Shown: piece after piece, positions 24,607 to 33,515 of the stretch
Layout of the letters: each line of letters starts with the position of its first letter
How positions within the stretch are numbered: the first letter of the stretch is position 1
Source: Thiohalospira sp051745535
GTDB taxonomy: Bacteria > Pseudomonadota > Gammaproteobacteria > Thiohalospirales > Thiohalospiraceae
Length of the DNA: 56,475 nucleotides
Assembly: GCA_051745535.1 (NCBI GenBank)
Contig: JBNJED010000001.1
Location: forward strand, 1-56,475
Direction of reading: 5' to 3'
Program-made: the position numbers and the translations under genes
Notes under the pieces: generated by a model
What the model saw: only the letters and a program-made list of their open reading frames with translations
Databases searched by the model: none
What the model was told of the DNA's origin: nothing

Positions 24607-25566
24607 TTAGGACTGCGCGGCGCGGGCGGTGTTCCCGTGGCCGGCGGTGAGCCCCTCGACGACGCGGCGCGCCAGGGAGACGGATTCGAACTTGGTCAGG
24701 GTGGCGTCGGCGCCCACCCGCTCGGCCTGCTCGGTATTGATGACACCGGTGAGCGAGGTGTGCAGGAGGACATAGAGACCGGCAAGCTTGCGATCCTGGC
24801 GGATGGCGCGGGTGAGGCTGTAGCCGTCCATCTCCGGCATCTCGATGTCGGAGATGACCATGGCGATGTGGTCGCGGATGTCCTCGCCCTCCGTCTCCTG
24901 CGCCTTCTCCCGCAGAAGGTCCAGAGCCTCCCGCCCGTCCCGGGCCATGAGGTACTGGACGCCCAGCCGATCCAGGGTCCGTGCGGTCTGTTTGCGGGCG
25001 ATGGCGGAATCGTCCACCACCAGGACGCTGCGGTCACCGGCGGCGTGGGCATCGGCCAGGTCGTCGAACTCGGCATTGCCGTCGAGATCGAACTCCACGT
25101 GCTCGTCCAGGACGGTCTCGAAGAGGACCTTCTCCACGTCCAGGATCTCCACCAGGTGGTCGTCGATGTAGGTGACACCGGTGATGTAGCTGGCCCGCGA
25201 GGAGGTCTGGGGTGGCCGGTGGACATCCTTCCAGTCCAGCACCGAGATGCGATCCACCGCCGCGACGCGGAAGCCGACCTGGACCCGGTTGAAGGAGCCG
25301 ATGATGACCATGCCGGGGCCGGAGCGATCCGCCCCCTTGAAGCCCACGGCCCGGGCCAGGTCCACCACCGTTACCGACTCGCCGCGGAAGTTGGTCACCC
25401 CGAGGACCGCCCGATGCGCATCCGGCAGCCGGGTGAGTTCCGGCGTGGTCATCACCTCCATGACCTTGAGGACATTGATGGCGAAGCGCTGCTCCCCGCC
25501 CAGGCTGAAGAGCAGCAGCTCCAAGCGGTCGGAATCGGCACCCTGACGGCGGTCGCTTACGGCCAT
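24607..25566 (-). CDS. cheV: Chemotaxis coupling protein CheV (CheW plus receiver domain)
   Basis: A 319-residue fusion of an N-terminal CheW domain (about 15-160; FAINVLKVMEVM, GVTNFRGESVTVVDLARAVG) and a C-terminal receiver domain (about 178-305; VLVVDDSAIARKQ, the phosphoacceptor region MVISDIEMPEMDG, and LHTSLTG). CheV couples chemoreceptors to CheA and is phosphorylated to tune adaptation. No other chemotaxis gene is near, so it is an orphan in this window, as is common for cheV. It is divergent from mobB across 107 bp and follows the b561 gene on the other side of a 34-bp gap. Confidence 0.93.
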   Translation of the reverse strand: MAVSDRRQGADSDRLELLLFSLGGEQRFAINVLKVMEVMTTPELTRLPDAHRAVLGVTNFRGESVTVVDLARAVGFKGADRSGPGMVIIGSFNRVQVGFRVAAVDRISVLDWKDVHRPPQTSSRASYITGVTYIDDHLVEILDVEKVLFETVLDEHVEFDLDGNAEFDDLADAHAAGDRSVLVVDDSAIARKQTARTLDRLGVQYLMARDGREALDLLREKAQETEGEDIRDHIAMVISDIEMPEMDGYSLTRAIRQDRKLAGLYVLLHTSLTGVINTEQAERVGADATLTKFESVSLARRVVEGLTAGHGNTARAAQS

Positions 25567-25673
25567 GACGGCCCCCTGGTATCAAGTGACTATCGGGCCA
25601 GTATAACGTGGGTACCCGCCCCCCGCGCCAGGGTCGGCATGAACCGGGGCGGCGACGGTAGTAGGATCGCGCC

Positions 25674-26228
25674 ATGGAGCACACCGCGAACCATCTCCGC
25701 CCCTCACCGCCGCCCGCCCTGGGGCTGGCCGGCTACAGCGGCGCCGGCAAGACCACCCTGCTGGAGGCGGTCATCGGCCGGCTCGCGGCGGCCGGCTGGC
25801 AGGTGGGCCTGCTCAAGGCGAGCCACCACGACGTCGACCCGGATATCCCCGGCAAGGACAGCCACCGCCTGCGCCACGCCGGCGCGGCAGTGACCCAGCT
25901 CGCCGGCCCCCGCCGCTGGAGCCTCTTCGTGGAGCCGGCTCCGGATGCCCCACCCCCGGAGCTGGCCACGGCCCTGGGCCGCTTCGCCGGCTTCGAACTG
26001 GACCTGGTCCTGGTGGAGGGCTACCGCGAGGCCGGCTTCCCGCGCATCGAGGTCCACCGCCGGGAACGCGGCGGCCCCTGGCTCTTTCCCGACCATCCCG
26101 GCATCATCGCCGTCGCCTGCGACGAGACCCCGCCGGGGGGGGCGCCGCCCGCCCTGCCCCTGTCCGATCCCGACGCGGTGACGCAATTCATCAGCGACCA
26201 CTACCCCGAATTCCGGAGGGACCCATGA
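25674..26228 (+). CDS. mobB: Molybdopterin-guanine dinucleotide biosynthesis protein MobB
   Basis: A 184-residue GTP-binding protein with Walker A GYSGAGKTTLLEAVI (about 20-34), the family block LLKASHHDVDPDIPGKDSHRLRHAGA and the later LVLVEGYREAGFPRIEVHR. MobB assists attachment of GMP to molybdopterin for bis-MGD enzymes. The ATG at 25674 begins a slightly longer N-terminus than usual. Its last four bases (ATGA at 26225-26228) overlap the start of moeA, so the pair is a cofactor operon. MobA is not in the window. Confidence 0.92.
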   Translation: MEHTANHLRPSPPPALGLAGYSGAGKTTLLEAVIGRLAAAGWQVGLLKASHHDVDPDIPGKDSHRLRHAGAAVTQLAGPRRWSLFVEPAPDAPPPELATALGRFAGFELDLVLVEGYREAGFPRIEVHRRERGGPWLFPDHPGIIAVACDETPPGGAPPALPLSDPDAVTQFISDHYPEFRRDP

Positions 26229-27463
26229 CCCGTGACGACACCTGCTACCAGCCCGGCCCCGATCTGCTCCCCGTGGTCGAGGCGCGTCGACGGATCCTCG
26301 CCGCGGCCAACGCGGTCACGGGCACGGAGATGGTGGACCTGCGCACCGGCCTCGGCCGGGTCCTGGCCCAGTCCGTGGCGGCGGCCGAGCCGGTCCCCGG
26401 CTTCGACAACTCCGCCATGGACGGCTACGGCCTGCGCGCCGCCGATGCCGGCAATCCCTTGAACGTAGTCGGACGCAGCCTGGCCGGCAGCCCCTACCCC
26501 GGCACCGTCGGGCCCGGCGAGGCGGTCCGGATCATGACCGGGGCCCCGGTCCCGGCCGGGATCGACACCGTGGTGATGCAGGAGCACGTCACCGCCGACG
26601 AGACGACGGTCCGCATCGACCGGCAGCCGAACGGGGGCGAGAACATCCGCCGCGCCGGCGAGGACCTCGTCGCCGGGGAGACCGTGCTGGAGTCGGGCCG
26701 GCGCCTTCGCCCCGCCGATCTGGGCCTGCTCGCCTCCGTGGGGGTCAGCCAGGTGCGGGTCCACCGCCGCCCGCGGGTCGCCTTCTTCTCCACCGGGGAC
26801 GAGCTGCGCGGCGTGGGCGAGCCCCTGGAGCACGGCACCATCCGCGACAGCAACCGCTACACCCTCCACGCCCTGCTGGAGCGCACCGGTGTGGAGGTCC
26901 ACGACCTGGGCGTGGTCCGCGACGACCTGGCCGCCACCGAGGCGGCCCTGGCCGAGGCGGCGGCCATGGCGGATACCGTGATCACCACCGGCGGCGCCTC
27001 GGTGGGCACCGCCGACCACATCCATACCGCCCTGGCCAACCGGGGCGAGGTCGCCTTCTGGCGCATCGCCATGAAGCCGGGCAAGCCGCTGGCCTTCGGC
27101 CACGTGGGGGACGCGCTCTTCTTCGGCCTGCCGGGGAACCCGGTCTCGGCCATGGCGACCTTCCTGCAGTTCGCCGCCCCGGCCCTGGCGGTGCAGGCCG
27201 GGGAGCCGCCGGCGGAGCCGCGCACCCTGCGCCTGCCCGCCGCCGAGCCCTTCACCAAGGTCGCCGGACGGACGGAGTTCCAGCGGGGGTTCCTCGAGGC
27301 CACGGCGAATGGCGACCTGGCCGTCCGCCCCACCGGCCCCCAGGGCTCCCACATCCTGCGCTCCATGAGCCTGGCGGACTGCCTGGTCATCCTGCCGGCG
27401 GACTCGGAGGGGGTCGCGGCCGGCGAGCGGGTGGAAGTCCAGCTGTTGACCAGCGACGCCTGA
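26225..27463 (+). CDS. moeA: Molybdopterin molybdenumtransferase MoeA
   Basis: A 412-residue enzyme that inserts molybdate into adenylylated molybdopterin. Domain order is as in E. coli MoeA: the N-terminal linker with PGFDNSAMDGYGLRAAD, RIMTGAPVPAGIDTVVMQEH, GENIRRAGEDLVAGE, then the MoaB/MogA-like domain with STGDELRGVG, GTIRDSNRYTLHALLE and the molybdopterin-binding TTGGASVGTADH, and a C-terminal beta domain with FQRGFLEA. It is coupled to mobB by a four-base overlap. About 140 bp downstream lies nhaD, and a GC-rich inverted repeat with CCCGGGAA sequences falls in that gap. Confidence 0.95.
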   Translation: MTRDDTCYQPGPDLLPVVEARRRILAAANAVTGTEMVDLRTGLGRVLAQSVAAAEPVPGFDNSAMDGYGLRAADAGNPLNVVGRSLAGSPYPGTVGPGEAVRIMTGAPVPAGIDTVVMQEHVTADETTVRIDRQPNGGENIRRAGEDLVAGETVLESGRRLRPADLGLLASVGVSQVRVHRRPRVAFFSTGDELRGVGEPLEHGTIRDSNRYTLHALLERTGVEVHDLGVVRDDLAATEAALAEAAAMADTVITTGGASVGTADHIHTALANRGEVAFWRIAMKPGKPLAFGHVGDALFFGLPGNPVSAMATFLQFAAPALAVQAGEPPAEPRTLRLPAAEPFTKVAGRTEFQRGFLEATANGDLAVRPTGPQGSHILRSMSLADCLVILPADSEGVAAGERVEVQLLTSDA

Positions 27464-27602
27464 GCCTGGCGCCCACCGCCGGTTCCGGGGTAGAGTTGCC
27501 GGTTCCCCGGATACCGGCGCGGGAATATCTCCCGAAATCCCGGGAACGACATAACGACAGAGACGACAACGCAGGGCGGGCCACCGCCAAGGAGGAGAGA
27601 GC

Positions 27603-29054
27603 ATGTCCAGGATCCCGGCCGCTGTCGCCGCCGCCGTGGCGGCGCTGCTGCTCCCGCTTCCCGCACTGGCCGCGCCCGACGCGCCGGACCTCACCGCCAG
27701 CCTCTACGGCTATATCGCCGTGGCCGTCTTCGTCCTGGCCTACGCCCTGGTGGTGACCGAGGAGTTCCTCCACGTCCGCAAGTCCAAGCCGGTGATGGTG
27801 GCCGCCGGGGTCATCTGGATCCTCATCGGCATCGCCTACCAGCAGCACGGCATGGGCAACGCCGCCGGCGAGGCGGTCCGCCACATGATCCTGGAGTTCG
27901 CCGAGCTGCTCCTCTTCCTCATCGCGGCGATGACCTACATCAACACCATGGACGAGCGCCAGGTCTTCAACGCGCTGCGCGCGCAGCTGGTCTCCCGCGG
28001 CTTCTCCCTGCAGTCCATCTTCTGGATCACCGGCCTGCTCGCCTTCTTCATCTCCCCGGTGGCCGACAACCTCACCACCGCCCTGCTCATGGCGGCGGTG
28101 GTCATCGCCATCGGCGGCGACAAGATGCGCTTCGTGGTGGTGGGCTGCATCAATATCGTGGTGGCGGCCAACGCCGGCGGAGCCTTCAGCCCCTTCGGCG
28201 ACATCACCACGCTCATGGTCTGGCAGAAGGGGATCATGGAGTTCCAGGAGTTCCTGGCGCTGTTCGTCCCCTCGGCGGTGAACTGGCTGGTACCGGCGGT
28301 CTTCCTCGCCATGGCGGTCCCCGGAGGCAAGCCCGACCCCCTCAAGGAGGAGGTGGTCATCCGCCACGGCGGCTGGGTGGTGGTCGGACTCTTCCTGTTC
28401 ACCATCGCCATGACGGTGAGCCTGCACAGCTTCCTCCACCTGCCGCCGGTGCTCGGCATGATGACCGGGCTGGGTCTGCTCAAGGTCTACGGCTTCTTCA
28501 TCCGCCGGGCGGACCTGCGCGAGGGCGATGAGCCGGTGAGCGAGCCGGAGGAGATCGGCCTCTCCGTGGATGACCGCGAGAGCTTCCACCAGCACTTCAA
28601 GCCGCGCCACCGGCCCTTCGATATCTACACGAGTCTCAAGCGCGCCGAGTGGGACACCCTGATGTTCTTCTACGGCGTGGTCCTGGCGGTGGGCGGCCTG
28701 GGCACCCTGGGCTATCTCGCCCTGGTTTCCGAGGCGATGTATGGCGGCCTGGGGCCGACCTGGGCCAACACCCTGGTGGGTGTACTCTCGGCCATCGTGG
28801 ACAACATCCCGGTGATGTTCGCGGTGCTGACCATGGAGCCGGACATGTCCCACGGCCAGTGGCTGCTGGTGACGCTGACCGCCGGCGTGGGCGGCTCCCT
28901 GCTCTCCATCGGCTCGGCGGCCGGGGTGGCGCTCATGGGGCAGGCGCGGGGGGTCTACACCTTCTTCGCCCATCTCAAGTGGAGCTGGGCCATCGCCCTG
29001 GGCTACGCCGCCAGTATCCAGACCCACCTCTGGCTCAACGCCGACCTCTTCTGA
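27603..29054 (+). CDS. nhaD: Na+/H+ antiporter NhaD
   Basis: A 483-residue antiporter of the NhaD type in the ion-transporter superfamily. An N-terminal signal-like hydrophobic segment (about 1-24) is followed by about 12 transmembrane helices. Conserved stretches are LVVTEEFLHVRKSKPVM, ISPVADNLTTALLMAAV, ANAGGAFSPFGDITTLMVW and the C-terminal IVDNIPVMFAVLTM and GGSLLSIGSAAGVALMG. It expels Na+ (or Li+) in exchange for protons and is typical of marine, halophilic and alkaliphilic bacteria, which fits the rest of the window. AAGGAGGAGAGA precedes the ATG, a very strong ribosome-binding site. It converges on dnaQ. Confidence 0.93.
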   Translation: MSRIPAAVAAAVAALLLPLPALAAPDAPDLTASLYGYIAVAVFVLAYALVVTEEFLHVRKSKPVMVAAGVIWILIGIAYQQHGMGNAAGEAVRHMILEFAELLLFLIAAMTYINTMDERQVFNALRAQLVSRGFSLQSIFWITGLLAFFISPVADNLTTALLMAAVVIAIGGDKMRFVVVGCINIVVAANAGGAFSPFGDITTLMVWQKGIMEFQEFLALFVPSAVNWLVPAVFLAMAVPGGKPDPLKEEVVIRHGGWVVVGLFLFTIAMTVSLHSFLHLPPVLGMMTGLGLLKVYGFFIRRADLREGDEPVSEPEEIGLSVDDRESFHQHFKPRHRPFDIYTSLKRAEWDTLMFFYGVVLAVGGLGTLGYLALVSEAMYGGLGPTWANTLVGVLSAIVDNIPVMFAVLTMEPDMSHGQWLLVTLTAGVGGSLLSIGSAAGVALMGQARGVYTFFAHLKWSWAIALGYAASIQTHLWLNADLF

Positions 29055-29060
29055 GGCCTC

Positions 29061-29783
29061 TCAGCCGCCGGCCTCCTCCCCCGGCCAGGGCGGCCGGGAG
29101 CCGGCAGCGGCCTCCAGGGCCGCCAGCCGTTCGGCGTGGGCACTGCGCTCCTCGGCGGAGACCGCGATCCCCGGCAGTGCCGGCCGATCCGCCGGCAGCC
29201 GCCGGATGGCGTTCGCCGCCTCGCCCCCCTCCTCGGCCGCCTCTCCCAGGGAGAGGGCCGTCTGGCCGCCGGTCATGGCGAGATAGACGTCGGCGAGGAT
29301 CTCGGCGTCCAGCAGGGCGCCGTGGAGGTCGCGGTTGCTGTTGTCGATACCGTAGCGCCCGCACAGGGCGTCCAGGCTGTTGCGCTGACCCGGATGGCGT
29401 TGCCGGGCGTAGGGCAGGGTGTCGAAGATGGTGGCGTGGTCGGTGACCCGCCCCCATTCCGGCCCCAGCCGGGCGAACTCGGCGTCCAGGAAGCCGACGT
29501 CGAAGGGGGCGTTGTGGATGATGAGTTCCGCCCCGCGCAGGAAGTCCAGCAGCTCGGCGGCGATCTCCTCGAAGCGGGGCTTGTCCGCCAGGAAGTCGGA
29601 GCCCAGCCCGTGGACCTCGTAGGCGCCGGCATCCACCTCGCGGTCGGGATTGAGGTAGTAGTGGAACTGCCGGCCGGTGTAGCGGCGCCGGTCCACCTCC
29701 ACGGCCCCCACCTCGATGATGCGGTGGCCCTTGTCCGCCTCCATGCCGGTGGTCTCGGTGTCGAGGACGACCTGACGGGTCAT
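29061..29783 (-). CDS. dnaQ: DNA polymerase III epsilon subunit (3'-5' proofreading exonuclease)
   Basis: A 240-residue DEDDh exonuclease, the proofreading subunit of the replicative polymerase. ExoI is VVLDTETTGMEA (residues 5-16), ExoII is IIHNAPFDVGFLDAEF (about 98-113), and ExoIII is HGALLDAEILADVYLAM (His and Asp). The C-terminal tail, rich in Ala and Glu, would contact the alpha subunit. The ATG at 29781-29783 begins directly at the conserved domain with GGAGGTAG upstream; an upstream reading frame is rejected. Four bases separate it from rnhA, the usual gammaproteobacterial rnhA-dnaQ pair, here in the same direction. Confidence 0.95.
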   Translation of the reverse strand: MTRQVVLDTETTGMEADKGHRIIEVGAVEVDRRRYTGRQFHYYLNPDREVDAGAYEVHGLGSDFLADKPRFEEIAAELLDFLRGAELIIHNAPFDVGFLDAEFARLGPEWGRVTDHATIFDTLPYARQRHPGQRNSLDALCGRYGIDNSNRDLHGALLDAEILADVYLAMTGGQTALSLGEAAEEGGEAANAIRRLPADRPALPGIAVSAEERSAHAERLAALEAAAGSRPPWPGEEAGG

Positions 29784-29787
29784 GGGG

Positions 29788-30234
29788 CTACCTCCCCTGC
29801 TGCATGGCGTCGATGGCCTGGTTGGCCAGGGCATCGGCGCGCTCGTTCTCGGCGTGGCCGTTGTGGCCCCGCACCCACTCCCACTTCACGGTGTGGCGGC
29901 CGGCGGCGGCGTCCAGGGCCTGCCACAGGTCCTGGTTCTTCACCGGCTTGCCGGCCGCGGTCTTCCAGCCGCGGCGCTTCCAGCCGGGGAGCCACTCGCT
30001 GATCCCCTTCTGGACGTACTGGGAGTCGGTGACTACCGTCACCTGGCAGGGCCGATCCAGCGCCTCCAGGGCGCGGATGACCGCCAGCAGCTCCATGCGG
30101 TTGTTGGTGGTCCCCGCCTCGGAGCCGGAGAGCTCCCGCTCGTGCTCGCCCTTGCGCAGCAGGGCACCCCAGCCCCCGGGGCCGGGGTTTCCGCGGCAGG
30201 CGCCGTCGGTAAAGATCTCGACGTGATCGGACAC
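29788..30234 (-). CDS. rnhA: Ribonuclease HI
   Basis: A 148-residue RNase H that removes RNA from RNA-DNA hybrids. Catalytic residues are visible: Asp in EIFTDGACRGNPGPGGW, Glu in NNRMELLAVIRAL, Asp in VTDSQYVQKGI and the His/Asp pair in VRGHNGHAENERADALAN. The start is taken as the GTG at 30232-30234 because the GAGGAG lies at proper distance from it. A GTG two codons upstream (30238-30240) would sit directly on the ribosome-binding site and overlap the methyltransferase stop. Confidence 0.95.
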   Translation of the reverse strand: MSDHVEIFTDGACRGNPGPGGWGALLRKGEHERELSGSEAGTTNNRMELLAVIRALEALDRPCQVTVVTDSQYVQKGISEWLPGWKRRGWKTAAGKPVKNQDLWQALDAAAGRHTVKWEWVRGHNGHAENERADALANQAIDAMQQGR

Positions 30235-30236
30235 GT

Positions 30237-30986
30237 TCACTCCTCGTAGTGCTGCCCGGCCGCCGGGACGGCGGCCCCCGTGGCGCGCCGCGGACGCCAC
30301 CGCGGACGCACCGGCGTCATGGAGAAGACGCGCTTGCGCGCCACCAGCAGATGGACCGCGCCACCGGGCAGGGCCCAGCCCTCGAGGCAGCGCTCGACGC
30401 CGGCCAGCCGGGCCTGGAAGCGTCGGCTGGGCACCGGCGGCCGCAGCATGAGCGTGCGCTGGACCACGAGGTCGAAACCCAGCAGGGCCAGCCAGTCCCG
30501 CAGCAGGCGACCGCTGTAGAAGCGTCCGCCCCAGGGGACGCGGCCCCGCCGACCGGGGCGGGCGAGCTGCCAGGGGCTGCGGCTGTTGAAGGCCAGCAGG
30601 ACCAGGTGGCCCTCCGGCATGAGCACCCGCTCGGCCTCGCGGAGGACGGCGTGGGGCTCCGCCTCGAACTCCAGGACATGCTCCAGCAGCATGACGTCCA
30701 CCGTGCGCGAGGCCACCGGCAGGGCGCCCGCCTCGGCGTACAGCGCGGGGCAGGCAGCATCCCCGGAGGTGGATTCCGCCGGCGCCAGGCGGAAGGAGTG
30801 GAGGACACGGCTGGCCTCCGTGAGGTCGGTGCGACCAGTGCCGCCGATCTCCAGCAGGTAGTAGCCGAAGAGGTCGGGCAGCACCGCATCCAGCCACGCC
30901 TTCTCCCGCGCCAGCAGCGCCTCCCCGTGGGGCTGGCCGAACCAGTCCGCCAGCTCGCGGTAGCGCTCCGAGGGCGTCATCTCCAT
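30237..30986 (-). CDS. SAM-dependent methyltransferase (gloB-rnhA neighbourhood type)
   Basis: A 249-residue class I methyltransferase of the Methyltransf_11 kind. It has a weak motif I (YYLLEIGGTGRTDL), LLEHVLEFEAEPHAVLREAERVLMPEGHLVLLAFN (motifs IV-V) and a basic C-terminus. The same gene lies between gloB and rnhA in many gammaproteobacteria (the YafS position in E. coli); its substrate is unknown. The start is uncertain: ATG at 30984-30986 or 30978-30980, or GTG at 31008-31010; none has a strong ribosome-binding site. It is divergent from gloB and two bases from rnhA. Confidence 0.85.
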   Translation of the reverse strand: MEMTPSERYRELADWFGQPHGEALLAREKAWLDAVLPDLFGYYLLEIGGTGRTDLTEASRVLHSFRLAPAESTSGDAACPALYAEAGALPVASRTVDVMLLEHVLEFEAEPHAVLREAERVLMPEGHLVLLAFNSRSPWQLARPGRRGRVPWGGRFYSGRLLRDWLALLGFDLVVQRTLMLRPPVPSRRFQARLAGVERCLEGWALPGGAVHLLVARKRVFSMTPVRPRWRPRRATGAAVPAAGQHYEE

Positions 30987-31078
30987 GGGGTCGATGATAC
31001 GCACCGCCACCGGTGGCCGCTACACGGCCGACGCCACGGCAAGGCCGTCATTTGACCGCCCCCCCACCGGGTGGAATC

Positions 31079-31861
31079 ATGCGCGCCATGATCCGTATCG
31101 ACGCCATTCCCGCCTTCAAGGACAACTACATCTGGGGCCTGGTGGACACCGACACCGGCCGCGCCACGGTGGTCGATCCCGGCGATGCCGCCCCGGTACG
31201 CACCTGGCTGGCGGATAACGGGCTGACCCTGAACGCCCTCCTCATCACCCACCACCACGGCGATCACGTAGGGGGCGTCCGCGACCTCCTGGCCGACCAC
31301 GACGTCCCGGTCCACGGCCCTGCCCACGGCCGCATCCCCGGCCGCACCCACCCCGTCTCGGAGGGGGATCGCGTGACGGTCGCCGGGCTGGCGGAGCCAC
31401 TGGAGGTGCGCGAGGTCCCGGGCCACACCCTGGACCACATCGCCTACACCGACGGCCAGCGCCTGTTCTGCGGCGATGTCCTCTTCACCGGCGGCTGCGG
31501 CGCCGTCTTCGAGGGGACCAACGACCAGATGTTCACCTCCCTGGAGCGCTTCGCCGACCTGCCGGACCCCTGCGAGGTCTACTGCGCCCACGAATACACC
31601 TTGGAGAACCTGGACTTCGCCCGCCGAGTGGAGCCGGAGAGCCCGGCCCTGCAGCAGCGGCTGGCCGCGGCGCAGGCCACCCGGGCGCGGGGCGAACCCA
31701 CGGTCCCCGCCACCCTGGGCGAGGAGCGGTCCACCAACCCTTTCCTGCGCTGCCGCGAGGCGACGGTGGCAACGGCGGCGGCGCGGTGGGCGGGCCGGGA
31801 GCTGCCGGATGCGGCGGCGGTCTTCGGCGCCGTCCGGGCCTGGAAGGACAGCCTGGACTAG
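31079..31861 (+). CDS. gloB: Hydroxyacylglutathione hydrolase (glyoxalase II)
   Basis: A 260-residue MBL-fold enzyme hydrolysing S-lactoylglutathione, the second step of methylglyoxal detoxification. It shows IPAFKDNYIWGLVD, the binuclear metal motif ITHHHGDHVGGVRDL, PGHTLDHIAY, FCGDVLFTGGCGAVFEG and the C-terminal HEYTLENLDFA and NPFLRC. The ATG at 31079 follows GGTGGA closely; an ATG three codons later (31088) gives exactly the family's usual N-terminus and is an equal candidate. It is divergent from the methyltransferase gene across about 90 bp. Confidence 0.94.
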   Translation: MRAMIRIDAIPAFKDNYIWGLVDTDTGRATVVDPGDAAPVRTWLADNGLTLNALLITHHHGDHVGGVRDLLADHDVPVHGPAHGRIPGRTHPVSEGDRVTVAGLAEPLEVREVPGHTLDHIAYTDGQRLFCGDVLFTGGCGAVFEGTNDQMFTSLERFADLPDPCEVYCAHEYTLENLDFARRVEPESPALQQRLAAAQATRARGEPTVPATLGEERSTNPFLRCREATVATAAARWAGRELPDAAAVFGAVRAWKDSLD

Positions 31862-31940
31862 CCGGCCCGGCATGCGGAAGTCGCCACACGGCGCCCTGTG
31901 CGTTGACCGCCCCCGCCGCGCTCTCTACTATGCCGTGCCC

Positions 31941-33515
31941 ATGACAAGGTTTCGCATACGTCCCTGGCTGCTGACCCTGCTGGCCCTCCTGCTCACCGGC
32001 TGCGCCGGCGTGGAAAAGAAGCCCGCGGAACTGACTCCGCTGCCCGCGGCGGACGACGTACCGGACGTGGTGGAGGTCGAGCCGTCGCCGGACCGGGATA
32101 TCTGGGACCGCGTCCGTGATGGTCTGGCCTTCTCCGATGTCGACAAGCCCGCCATTGAGCCGTACCGGGAGTGGTACGGGCGCAACCCCTCCTACGTACA
32201 GCGAGTAGGTGAGCGCGCCGGGCGCTACCTCCACTACGTCCTGGAACACACGGCCCTCCAGGACCTGCCCACCGAGCTGGCACTACTGCCGATCATCGAG
32301 TCGGCCTACCACCCCTTCGCCTACTCCCACGGCCGCGCCTCGGGGCTGTGGCAGTTCATCCCCGGCACGGCCCGCCTCTACGGCGTCAAACAGAACTGGT
32401 GGTACGACGGTCGCCGGGACATCCATGCAGCCACTGATGCAGCGGGCCGCTACCTCGATGACCTCCACGGCCAGTTCGACGACTGGCTCCTGGCCCTGGC
32501 CGCCTACAACGCCGGCCCGGGCAATGTCCGCCGCGCCCTGGCGGCGGCCCGGCGCGCCGGCGAACCGGAGACCTACTGGGGCGCCCGGCCGTGGCTGCCC
32601 AAGGAGACACAGGGCTACGTCCCCAAGCTCCTGGCCATCGCCGACGTAATCCGTAACCCCGAGGCGCTGGACCTCGAGCTCCCGCCTATCCCCGACGAGC
32701 CACGGCTGGTCCGCGTCACGGTCAACGGCCAGATCGACCTGGCCCTGGCCGCCGACCTGGCCGGGCTGGATGTGGATGAACTCTACCGGCTCAATCCCGG
32801 TTTCAACCGCTGGGCTACCAGCCCGAAAGGGCCTCACCATCTCCTCCTTCCCGTGGATCGAGTGGCTCCCTTCCATACGGCGCTGGCCGCGCTCCCCGAC
32901 TCGGCCCGCACCGGCTGGGAACGCCACCGGATCCAGTCCGGGGAGAGCCTGCGTTCCATCGCCCGCTCCTACGGGACCACACCGGATCGACTCAAGGCGG
33001 TCAATGACCTCCGCGGCTCCACCATCCGCGCGGGGGACCACCTCATGATCCCGGTGGCCCTCAACGAGGACGAGGCCTACTCCCTCACCGAGGAGGCTCG
33101 CACACGGGCCATCCAGAATCGCGCCCGCGAGGGCAAGAAGGTCACGATCCGGGTCCAGCAGGGAGACAGCTTCTGGACCATCGCCCAGCGCCACGATGTC
33201 GGCGTCCGCGAGCTGGCCAGCTGGAACGCCATGGCACCGGGGGACCCGTTGCGTGCCGGGCAGCAGCTGGTGGTCTGGTCGCGCAACGCCGATGCCACTC
33301 CGCAGGACTTCGGCGCCCCCCACAGCCACGATACCCAGCGTCAACTTGGCTATACCGTCCGCCAGGGGGACAACCTCGCCCGGATCTCCCAGCGCTTCAA
33401 CGTCTCCGTGGAACAGCTCCGCGAGTGGAACAACCTCAACCAGGGGGAGTATCTCCAGCCAGGCCAGGTGCTGACCCTCTACGTGGACGTGACCGAGCAG
33501 TCGGGCAGCTCCTAG
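31941..33515 (+). CDS. mltD: Membrane-bound lytic murein transglycosylase D with three LysM repeats
   Basis: A 524-residue lipoprotein with signal and lipobox LLLTGC (Cys about 21). A goose-type/Slt lytic transglycosylase domain (about 100-240) has the catalytic Glu in PIIESAYHPFAYSHGRASGLWQFIPGTAR and LAAYNAGPGNVRRAL. Three LysM modules (about 330-375, 400-445 and 470-515) follow, each starting with a pattern such as YTVRQGDNLARISQRF. It cleaves peptidoglycan glycan strands with anhydro-muramyl formation. Length is slightly above E. coli MltD (452) because of the third LysM. It lies 80 bp after gloB, the same order as in many gammaproteobacteria. Confidence 0.93.
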   Translation: MTRFRIRPWLLTLLALLLTGCAGVEKKPAELTPLPAADDVPDVVEVEPSPDRDIWDRVRDGLAFSDVDKPAIEPYREWYGRNPSYVQRVGERAGRYLHYVLEHTALQDLPTELALLPIIESAYHPFAYSHGRASGLWQFIPGTARLYGVKQNWWYDGRRDIHAATDAAGRYLDDLHGQFDDWLLALAAYNAGPGNVRRALAAARRAGEPETYWGARPWLPKETQGYVPKLLAIADVIRNPEALDLELPPIPDEPRLVRVTVNGQIDLALAADLAGLDVDELYRLNPGFNRWATSPKGPHHLLLPVDRVAPFHTALAALPDSARTGWERHRIQSGESLRSIARSYGTTPDRLKAVNDLRGSTIRAGDHLMIPVALNEDEAYSLTEEARTRAIQNRAREGKKVTIRVQQGDSFWTIAQRHDVGVRELASWNAMAPGDPLRAGQQLVVWSRNADATPQDFGAPHSHDTQRQLGYTVRQGDNLARISQRFNVSVEQLREWNNLNQGEYLQPGQVLTLYVDVTEQSGSS